Shown piece after piece: positions 53,491 through 60,159 of a DNA stretch of 64,000 nt. The stretch spans positions 193,901 to 257,900 of the forward strand of contig NZ_JADWPD010000004.1 of assembly GCF_017308975.1 (NCBI RefSeq). The letters are read 5' to 3'. The first letter of the stretch is position 1, and every line of letters starts with the position of its first letter. Below the pieces are notes generated by a model that was not told where the DNA came from, searched no databases, and saw only the letters and a program-made list of their open reading frames with translations. The position numbers and the translations under genes were made by a program. This stretch comes from Amycolatopsis sp. MtRt-6. Lineage in GTDB: Bacteria; Actinomycetota; Actinomycetes; Mycobacteriales; Pseudonocardiaceae.

Positions 53491-54717
53491 ATGGCGGTGC
53501 GTCGCCACGCGATCGTCGGCCTGGGCTCCCGCGCCCAGCTGTTCGCCAAGGCCCTGGCCACCTCGCCGCGGGCGGAGCTCGCGGCCTTCTGCGACCACAA
53601 CGAAACCCGCATGCGGGTGCACAACGGCTGGCTCGGCACGGAAATCCCCGGCTACCGGCCGGCGGACTTCACCGCCATGCTGGTGAAGGAACGCATCGAC
53701 GTCGTCGTCGTGTGCACCCCGGACCACACGCACGCCGAGTACGTCGTCGCCGCGCTGGAGGCCGGCTGCGACGTCGTCACCGAGAAACCCATGACGACCG
53801 ACGTCGAGGGCGCGCGGGCGATCCTCGCGGCCCGGCGCGAGACGGGCCGCTCGGTGCGGGTCGCCTTCAACTACCGGTACAACCCGGTGCACCGCCGGGT
53901 CCGGGAGCTGCTGGCCGGCGGCGCGATCGGGCAGGTCGGCTCGGTCGAGTTCAGCTGGCTGCTCGACACCGCGCACGGCGCCGACTACTTCCGCCGCTGG
54001 CACCGCGACAAGGCCAACTCCGGCGGGCTGCTCGTGCACAAGTCCGGCCACCACTTCGACCTCGTCAACTGGTGGCTCGGCAGTGGCCCCGAGACGGTGT
54101 TCGCCCTGGGCAGGCTGTTCTTCTACGGCGAGAAGAGCGGCCACCGCACGGACGGCGACCGGTTCGCGCTGGACCTCGACGCCTCTCCCAAGCTGCGCGC
54201 GCTCTACCGCGACGCGCAGCGGGAAGACGGTTATGTCCGGAACCAGGACGTGTTCGCCCCCGGCGTCACCATCGAGGACGACCTGTCGGTGCTCGTGCGC
54301 CATCGCGGCGGCGCGGTGCTGAACTACCACCTCCACGCCTATTCGCCGCGCGAGGGCTACCGCGTCGCGTTCTCCGGCAGCGAAGGACGCCTGGAACTCG
54401 ACGTCCGGGAGAACGAGTACCCGTCCGGCGCCGAGCCGGTGCCGGAGCCGGGGCGCGCCCGGCTGACCGTGCAACGGCACTGGGAACCGCCGGAAGCCGT
54501 GTTCGACGGCGTCCTCGGGGAGGGGCACGGCGGCGGCGACGAGCGGATGCTCGCCGAGCTGCTCGGCGACGCCGAACCGGACGCGCTCGGCTGCGCGGCC
54601 GACCACGACGCCGGCCTGCAGGCGCTGCTCACCGGGCTCGCCGCGAACCGGTCCCTGGTCACCGGGCGTCCGGTGTCTGTCGAAGAGCTGCTGGGGGAGA
54701 TCGGGGAGCCGGCGTGA
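53491..54717 (+). CDS. Gfo/Idh/MocA-family oxidoreductase (3)
   Basis: A 408-residue oxidoreductase of a different subgroup: AIVGLGSRAQLFAKALATSP, VVVCTPDHTHAEYVVAALEA, the catalytic VVTEKPMTTDVEGAR, FNYRYNPVHRRVRELL, and the active-site GGLLVHKSGHHFDLVNWW segment with the usual His pair. Length and the LVHKSGHHFD motif fit dehydrogenases acting on glycosides or modified sugars. ATG 53491 sits three bases after GAGAGAGG; GTG 53497 is possible. Its stop overlaps the next start (GTGA at 54714). Confidence 0.9.
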   Translation: MAVRRHAIVGLGSRAQLFAKALATSPRAELAAFCDHNETRMRVHNGWLGTEIPGYRPADFTAMLVKERIDVVVVCTPDHTHAEYVVAALEAGCDVVTEKPMTTDVEGARAILAARRETGRSVRVAFNYRYNPVHRRVRELLAGGAIGQVGSVEFSWLLDTAHGADYFRRWHRDKANSGGLLVHKSGHHFDLVNWWLGSGPETVFALGRLFFYGEKSGHRTDGDRFALDLDASPKLRALYRDAQREDGYVRNQDVFAPGVTIEDDLSVLVRHRGGAVLNYHLHAYSPREGYRVAFSGSEGRLELDVRENEYPSGAEPVPEPGRARLTVQRHWEPPEAVFDGVLGEGHGGGDERMLAELLGDAEPDALGCAADHDAGLQALLTGLAANRSLVTGRPVSVEELLGEIGEPA

Positions 54718-55649
54718 GCCGGGCCGCGGTGGGCACGCCGGAGGTGACCGAGGAGGCCGACGGCCGGGTGTGCGTGCGCCTCGGCGACGTCGTGCTGGCC
54801 GAGTACGTCGTCGAGCCGCCGACGCCGGCCCGGGATTCGCCGAAGCCGTACCTGCACCCGCTGCGCACCACCGCCGGGGAGATCGTGACCGCCGTGCGGC
54901 CGCACGACCACACCTGGCACAACGGCCTGCAGTTCACCATGGCCCACCTCTCGGGCGAGAACTTCTGGGGCGGCCGCACCTACGTGCGCGGCCGCGGCTA
55001 CACCCCGCTCGACAACAACGGCACGATCGGGCACGTCCGCTGGGAAGGCATCGACGACGCCGGCGGGCACTGCGAGCTGCGGCACGAGCTGGCCTGGCGC
55101 ACCGCGGCCGGCCGGCGCTGGCTCATCGAACACCGCACGCTGCACTTCGGCGACGTCTCACCGCGCGGCGGGCACTGGACGCTCACCTGGTCCAGCCGGC
55201 TGCGCAACACCAGCGGCCACGAGCTGCGCTGGGGGAGCCCGGTGACCGAAGGGCGCGACACCGCGGGCTACGGCGGCCTGTTCTGGCGCGGGCCGCGGTC
55301 GTTCGTCGGCGGCACGGTCCGGACGTCGGACGGGAAGTCCGCGGCCGACGCGATGGGGCACCGGGCGCCGTGGCTCGCCTTCACCGGCCAGCACGACGAA
55401 AGCCTGCGGAGCTCGACGCTGCTGTTCGCCGACAGCCCGGAGAACGCTGCCCACCCCACGGCCTGGTACGTCCGCGCCGAGCCGTTCCCGGTGGTCAGCT
55501 TCGCCGCGACCTACCACCGGCCGTGGCTGCTCGAACCGGGCGAGGAGCTGACCCTGACCCACCACGTCGTCGTCATCGACGGCGCCCCGGACGCCGCCGG
55601 CCTCGCCCGGCACGCGGCCCGGGTGCTCAGGAGACAGGACACCGACTAG
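54714..55649 (+). CDS. DUF6807 (PmoA-like) family protein
   Basis: A 311-residue, beta-rich soluble protein. Hallmarks: KPYLHPLRTTAGEIVTAVRP, HDHTWHNGLQFTMAHLSGEN, FWGG, and later HFGDVSPRGG and GYGGLFWRGP. The clustered histidines (HDHTWHNG) look like a metal or sugar site, as in galactose-mutarotase-like sandwiches. Proteins of this family commonly sit beside Gfo/Idh oxidoreductases; biochemical role not established. GTG 54714 overlaps the upstream stop. It probably ends the operon, though the pectate lyase follows after only ten bases. Confidence 0.8.
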   Translation: MSRAAVGTPEVTEEADGRVCVRLGDVVLAEYVVEPPTPARDSPKPYLHPLRTTAGEIVTAVRPHDHTWHNGLQFTMAHLSGENFWGGRTYVRGRGYTPLDNNGTIGHVRWEGIDDAGGHCELRHELAWRTAAGRRWLIEHRTLHFGDVSPRGGHWTLTWSSRLRNTSGHELRWGSPVTEGRDTAGYGGLFWRGPRSFVGGTVRTSDGKSAADAMGHRAPWLAFTGQHDESLRSSTLLFADSPENAAHPTAWYVRAEPFPVVSFAATYHRPWLLEPGEELTLTHHVVVIDGAPDAAGLARHAARVLRRQDTD

Positions 55650-55659
55650 AGGAGCCGAC

Positions 55660-56946
55660 ATGCGCTGGAAGGCTTTCGCGGGAACCCTCACCCTGCTCGC
55701 ACTGACGCTCACCGCGGCACCTGCCGAAGCCCACGGACGAGAACCCGGCCGGGTCGTCCTCGGCGCACACGACGGCTGGGCCGCCGCGACCACCGGGACC
55801 ACCGGCGGCGCGGCCGCCGCTCCCGGCAACATCCGCACGGTGACCAAGCGCTCCGAACTGGCGGCCGCGCTCGCGGCGAACCCGGGCGTCCCGAAGATCA
55901 TCTACGTCCGTGGCACCGTCGAGGGCAACGTCGACGCCGCCGACCGGCCCATGAGCTGTGAAAGTTTCGCCGATCCCGCCTACAGCCTCCCGGCGTACCT
56001 GGCGGCGTACGACCCGGCGACCTGGGGGAGAGTGCCGCCCTCGGGACCGCTGGAAGAAGCCCGCGAACGGTCGCAGGCCAACCAGGCCAGGCAGGTCGTC
56101 CTCGACGTCGGCCCGAACACCACGATCGCCGGGCTCGGCCGCGACGCCACGCTGCACGGGCTCACCCTGCGCGTCACCGGCGACAACGTGATCCTGCGGA
56201 ACCTGCACTTCGCCGACGCCCACGACTGCTTCCCGCAGTGGGACCCGCTCGACACCGCCGACGGCAACTGGAACTCCGAGTACGACAACCTCGACCTGGT
56301 CGGCGCGACGCACGTCTGGGTCGACCACAACGAGTTCAGCGACGGCGGCAACGACGAGCAGCCGACGTACTTCGGCCGCGAGTACGAGGTCCACGACGGC
56401 CTGTTCGACATCGTGAACGGCTCGGACCTGGTCACGGTGTCCTACAACCGGCTGCACGACCACGACAAGACCATGCTGATCGGCAACACCGACAAGCCCA
56501 CCTACGACGTCGGCAAGCTGCGGGTCACCTTGCACCACAACCTGTTCGCCGAAATCGGCCAGCGCGCGCCGCGGGTGCGGTACGGCCAGGTGCACGTCTA
56601 CGACAACCTGTACGTGGTGCGGGATCCGGCCGCCTACACGTATTCGCTCGGCGTCGGCGTCGAGTCCCGGATCTACGCGGAGAACAACTTCTTCAGGATC
56701 CCGGCCGAGCTGCCGCCGGCCCGGTTGGTGCAGTACTGGAAGGGAACCGTGCTGCACGCGACCGGCACGCTGGTGGCCCGGGGCAGCGCATGGCCGCGCG
56801 CGGTCGACCTGCTGGCCGAGTACAACGCGGCCAACGACCCGGATCTCGGGCCGGACGTCGGCTGGAAGCCCGCCCTCGTCGAACGCCTCGACCCCGCGTG
56901 GGCCGTCCCGGCGCTCGTGCTCGCCGGGGCCGGCCCCGGTCGCTGA
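55660..56946 (+). CDS. Secreted pectate lyase, PL1 family
   Basis: A 428-residue extracellular lyase with signal peptide (residues 1-24, cleavage near AEA-HG). The right-handed beta-helix is recognisable: NTTIAGLGRDATLHGLTLRV, NVILRNLHFADAHDCFPQWD, the calcium and vWiDH-type motif HVWVDHNEFSDGGNDEQP, HDKTMLIGNTD, and the catalytic arginine in IGQRAPRVRYGQVHVYDN. It cleaves de-esterified homogalacturonan by beta-elimination outside the cell. GAGGAG precedes ATG 55660, ten bases after the DUF6807 stop, so it may be read from the same transcript. Confidence 0.93.
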   Translation: MRWKAFAGTLTLLALTLTAAPAEAHGREPGRVVLGAHDGWAAATTGTTGGAAAAPGNIRTVTKRSELAAALAANPGVPKIIYVRGTVEGNVDAADRPMSCESFADPAYSLPAYLAAYDPATWGRVPPSGPLEEARERSQANQARQVVLDVGPNTTIAGLGRDATLHGLTLRVTGDNVILRNLHFADAHDCFPQWDPLDTADGNWNSEYDNLDLVGATHVWVDHNEFSDGGNDEQPTYFGREYEVHDGLFDIVNGSDLVTVSYNRLHDHDKTMLIGNTDKPTYDVGKLRVTLHHNLFAEIGQRAPRVRYGQVHVYDNLYVVRDPAAYTYSLGVGVESRIYAENNFFRIPAELPPARLVQYWKGTVLHATGTLVARGSAWPRAVDLLAEYNAANDPDLGPDVGWKPALVERLDPAWAVPALVLAGAGPGR

Positions 56947-57057
56947 AACTTTCGACAGTTTCGGCGCTTCAGACGGTGCTTTCTGACGGTGTTTTCTGAA
57001 AACGCGGCGCCGGTGGCGACCATCCGGGCGACATGCGTGCTGCTGCGGCGAACGACA

Positions 57058-57108
57058 TTGACACGCTGTGGCCCGCAACCCGAAACTCGGTGACAAGAAA
57101 GCGCTTTC
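57058..57108 (+). promoter_or_regulatory. PL3 promoter with perfect operator GAAAGCGCTTTC
   Basis: TTGACA (57058-57063), 18-base spacer, a weak -10 GAAACT (57082-57087), and a perfect 12-bp palindrome at 57097-57108 starting ten bases after it. Same layout as 48353-48403, suggesting the same repressor. Confidence 0.65.
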
Positions 57109-57167
57109 ACAACCCGGTCGGACGTTTCCCATCAACGCCGATGAAGCACGAGACCAGGGAGTGACGA

Positions 57168-57953
57168 ATGATTCCCCCCAAGATGTCCCGGATCGTCCGG
57201 GTGGCGGCCGTCGCCGCGCTCGTCGTTTCGGCGGCGGTCGGCACCGGAGCCACCGCTTCGGCCGCTGCGTGGCCGAACCCGGGCAGCAGCGTGCCGGTGG
57301 GCGCGACGATCAAGGTCACCAGTGGCACCTACGACGGCGGGCTCAAGCGGTTCTACGGCACCGGCGACCTCGGCAGCGGCGGTCAGGACGAGGGCCAGAG
57401 CCCGCTGTTCCAGCTGGCCAACGGCACCACGCTGAAGAACGTCGTCCTGGGCAGCCCCGCCGCCGACGGCGTGCACTGCCTCGGCACCTGCACGCTGCTC
57501 AACGTGTGGTGGGAGGACGTCGGAGAGGACGCCGCGACCTTCAAGGGCACCTCCGCCTCCCAGACGATGACCATCGACGGCGGCGGCGCGCGCAAGGCCT
57601 CGGACAAGGTCTTCCAGCACAACGGCCCCGGCACCATGTACATCCGGAACTTCCAGGTCAACGACTTCGGCAAGCTGTACCGCTCCTGCGGCAACTGCAA
57701 GACGCAGCACAAGCGCAACGTCGTCGTGGACAACGTCACCGCGACCGTGCCCGGCAAGACGCTCGTCGGCATCAACACCAACTACGGTGACACCGCGAAG
57801 CTGACCCGGATCACCATCGTCGGGGATTCGAGCCGCAAGATCGTGCCCTGCGAGAAGTACAAGGGCGTGACCAGCGGCGAGCCGACGAAGATCGGCAGCG
57901 GCCCGGACTCGACGAACTGCCTCTACACCGCGGCCAACATCACCTACCGGTAA
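57168..57953 (+). CDS. Secreted pectate lyase, PL3 family
   Basis: A 261-residue secreted enzyme with signal peptide (residues about 1-36, cleavage near ASA-AA). The small beta-helix of PL3 is marked by DGVHCLGTCTLLNVWWEDVG, EDAATFKG, KVFQHNGPGTMYIRNFQVND, the cysteine-rich RSCGNCKTQHKRNV and GINTNYGDTA. Calcium-dependent cleavage of polygalacturonate is the known family activity. ATG 57168 follows AGGGA; ATG 57183 is an alternative. It has its own promoter and operator and is closed by a 16-bp hairpin. Confidence 0.94.
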   Translation: MIPPKMSRIVRVAAVAALVVSAAVGTGATASAAAWPNPGSSVPVGATIKVTSGTYDGGLKRFYGTGDLGSGGQDEGQSPLFQLANGTTLKNVVLGSPAADGVHCLGTCTLLNVWWEDVGEDAATFKGTSASQTMTIDGGGARKASDKVFQHNGPGTMYIRNFQVNDFGKLYRSCGNCKTQHKRNVVVDNVTATVPGKTLVGINTNYGDTAKLTRITIVGDSSRKIVPCEKYKGVTSGEPTKIGSGPDSTNCLYTAANITYR

Positions 57954-57960
57954 CCGACCC

Positions 57961-57999
57961 GCGCCGGGGGTACCGGCCGCCGTCCGGTACCCCCGGCGC
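57961..57999. terminator. Perfect 16-bp terminator hairpin
   Basis: GCGCCGGGGGTACCGG (57961-57976) and its exact complement (57984-57999) around a 7-base loop, between the PL3 and pectinesterase genes. No U tract. Confidence 0.75.
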
Positions 58000-58018
58000 G
58001 TTCCACCGTGGAGGCGTC

Positions 58019-59038
58019 ATGCTGAAGACCCTGCTCGTCGCGTCGGTGCTCGCCGGGGCGTCGCTCGCCGCCCCGCCGGCCGGAGCGGCGGCGAACGTCG
58101 TCGTGGCCAAGGACGGCTCGGGCAGCCACACCACCGTGCAGGCCGGGATCAACGCGGTTTCGGCGGGCGGCACGATCTCGATCAAGCCCGGGACCTACCG
58201 CGAAGTGATCTCGGTGCCCGCGAGCAAGACGGGGATCACCCTGCGCGGCACCACCGGGAAGGCCGCCGACGTCGTCGTCGACTACGACAACGCCAGCGGG
58301 ACGAAGAAACCCGACGGCTCGACGTACGGCACCTCCGGCAGCGCGACCGCGACGATCGCCGCGAACGGCTTCACCGCCACCGCGCTGACCTTCCGCAACT
58401 CCTTCGACCGGGGCGCCCACCCGGAGATCAAGGACACCCAGGCGGTCGCGGTCAAGACCACCGGCGACCGGATGGTCTTCGACAACGTCACCTTCCTCGG
58501 CCACCAGGACACCCTGCACGCCGACACCGCCGCCGTCGGCAGCATCGGGCGCCAGTACTACCGCAACTGCGCCATCAGCGGCGACGTCGACTTCATCTTC
58601 GGCCGCGCGACCGCGGTGTTCGACCGGGCGACGATCACCGCGCTCGACCGCGGCTCCAGCTCCAACAACGGGTACCTGACCGCGGCCAGCACCCGGCGGG
58701 CCAACCCGTACGGCTTCCTGATCGTCGGCAGCAAGGTCGTGAGCTCGGCCGCCAAGGCCAGTTTCCACCTCGGCCGCCCGTGGCACCCGGGCGGCGACGT
58801 CGACGCCATCGCCCAGGTCGTGATCCGCGAGACGGCCCTGCCGGCCGCGATCAAGCCGGCGCCGTGGACCGACATGTCGGGCTTCTCGTGGAAGGACGCC
58901 CGGTTCTTCGAGTACCGCAACACCGGCCCCGGTGCGGGCACCGGCACCGACCGGCCGCAGCTGCCGGCCGCCCAGGCCGGGAACCACACCGCGCGGAAGT
59001 ACCTCGCGGGCGGCGACGGGTGGAACCCCGTGCGCTGA
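58019..59038 (+). CDS. Secreted pectinesterase, CE8 family
   Basis: A 339-residue pectin methylesterase with signal peptide (residues 1-24). Family sites in order: DGSGSHTTVQAGINAV start, GTYRE, GHQDTLHADT with the first catalytic Asp, GDVDFIFGRATAVF with the second, and FHLGRPWHPGG with the substrate Arg/Trp. It removes methyl groups from pectin, exposing galacturonan to the PL1 and PL3 lyases encoded upstream. GTGGAGG precedes ATG 58019. The hairpin at 57961 precedes it, so its expression from the PL3 transcript would be reduced. Confidence 0.95.
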   Translation: MLKTLLVASVLAGASLAAPPAGAAANVVVAKDGSGSHTTVQAGINAVSAGGTISIKPGTYREVISVPASKTGITLRGTTGKAADVVVDYDNASGTKKPDGSTYGTSGSATATIAANGFTATALTFRNSFDRGAHPEIKDTQAVAVKTTGDRMVFDNVTFLGHQDTLHADTAAVGSIGRQYYRNCAISGDVDFIFGRATAVFDRATITALDRGSSSNNGYLTAASTRRANPYGFLIVGSKVVSSAAKASFHLGRPWHPGGDVDAIAQVVIRETALPAAIKPAPWTDMSGFSWKDARFFEYRNTGPGAGTGTDRPQLPAAQAGNHTARKYLAGGDGWNPVR

Positions 59039-59082
59039 CGTCGTCGGAAGGGGCCGTGCGGGGGAGAACCTCCGTCCGGCCC

Positions 59083-59140
59083 TTGACGACGGGAACGGAA
59101 CGGTCAACTATTCACCTGACACCGCTTGTTAGCGTTAACA
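59083..59140 (+). promoter_or_regulatory. Promoter with LacI-type operator upstream of GH16/GH35
   Basis: TTGACG (59083-59088), 17-base spacer, AACTAT (59106-59111), then TGTTAGCGTTAACA (59127-59140), a 13-of-14 match to the perfect operator at 7964. Placed just downstream of the expected start, it should block transcription when the 6877-type repressor is bound (inference). Confidence 0.6.
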
Positions 59141-59174
59141 ACGTCCAGGGTCGGCGTCGAACCGAGGACAACCC

Positions 59175-59309
59175 ATGAGCCCTCATGACCGGTCGGCCGG
59201 GCAGCTGGACCAACCACGGCATCGTCACACCTCCGCCGCGGAAGCACCCTTCAGCATCCGGCACGGCGGTTACTACTACGACAGCGCCGGCCGGCCCTAC
59301 GTGTACTGA
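59175..59309 (+). CDS. Possible 44-residue small protein or leader
   Basis: ATG 59175 to TGA 59309 encodes MSPHDRSAGQLDQPRHRHTS followed by a tail ending in IRHGGYYYDSAGRPYVY. Codon bias looks coding, especially the tyrosine-rich end. It lies directly downstream of the operator and 17 bases before the GH16 gene, with CGAGGA a few bases ahead of the start. It may be a real small protein or a translated leader that couples GH16 expression. No family recognised. Confidence 0.4.
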   Translation: MSPHDRSAGQLDQPRHRHTSAAEAPFSIRHGGYYYDSAGRPYVY

Positions 59310-59326
59310 AACCCCGGGAGGCAACG

Positions 59327-60127
59327 ATGCCCCACACCCGCAGGACGATCCTCGCCGCCGGCGCCGCCGGGCTCGCCACCGCCGCGTTCGGCGGCCGGGC
59401 CTCGGCCGCCGGGTTCGAAACCGTGCTGGACGGCACCTTCGCGAACTACAGCACGCTGCAGGCCGCGTGGAACTACCGCTACCCGTGGGGCTCGGACCAC
59501 AACGGCACCGCCCGGATGTACGCCAGTTCGTCCGACCACAGCCAGGTCTACCTCGAGTCCGGCGGTGTGCTGGTCCTGAAGGCGACGCGGATCAGTGGCA
59601 ACGAGGGGAACAGCTCGAAGGACCCGTACCTGCCGATCCACTACCACTCCGGCGCGATCCACGCCAAGCAGCAGATCACGGTGACCGACCAGTTTCCGCA
59701 GTGGGAGGTCCGCGGCGAGTTCCAGGCACCGTCGGCGCGGGGCACCTGGCCCGCGTTCTGGCTGACCGGCGCCACGAGCTGGCCGCCGGAGAGCGACATC
59801 CTCGAGTTCAAGGGCGACGCGCGCAACTGGTTCAACACCTACAAGAACGCCAGTGGCGGCTGGTCCAACACGATCGTCGGGGTGAGCAACCCTGGCGGCT
59901 GGCACGGCTACCGCGCCTGGATCGCGAAGGTCAACGGGTCCGATGTGGACATCCACTACTACCTCGACGGCAAGTGGGTGGGCCAGCACCGCGGCGCGAA
60001 CTTCGTCGGCAAGCCCATGTGGCTGATCCTCAACCTGCAGATGGAGGGCTCGTCCGGCTCGCCGGGGCCGACGTCGCCGACCTACTACCGCGCCCGCAAC
60101 GTCTACGTCGGCCGCAACCGCGTATAA
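59327..60127 (+). CDS. Secreted GH16-type glycoside hydrolase
   Basis: A 266-residue exported enzyme. The N-terminus HTRRTILAAGAAGLATAAF has a twin-arginine and resembles a Tat signal, cleaved near ASA-AG. The jelly-roll domain carries the GH16 catalytic pattern as ESDILEF (ExDxxE, with flanking WPPESDILEFKGDARN), plus WPAFWLTG before it and the terminal YYRARNVYVGRNRV strand. GH16 members cut beta-1,3/1,4-glucans, galactans, agarose or carrageenan; the exact substrate is unknown, and the GH35 gene 32 bases downstream suggests a galactan. GGGAGG precedes ATG 59327. Confidence 0.85.
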   Translation: MPHTRRTILAAGAAGLATAAFGGRASAAGFETVLDGTFANYSTLQAAWNYRYPWGSDHNGTARMYASSSDHSQVYLESGGVLVLKATRISGNEGNSSKDPYLPIHYHSGAIHAKQQITVTDQFPQWEVRGEFQAPSARGTWPAFWLTGATSWPPESDILEFKGDARNWFNTYKNASGGWSNTIVGVSNPGGWHGYRAWIAKVNGSDVDIHYYLDGKWVGQHRGANFVGKPMWLILNLQMEGSSGSPGPTSPTYYRARNVYVGRNRV

Positions 60128-60159
60128 CGACCTATTCAGCTCGTCGGGAAAGTGAGTCC

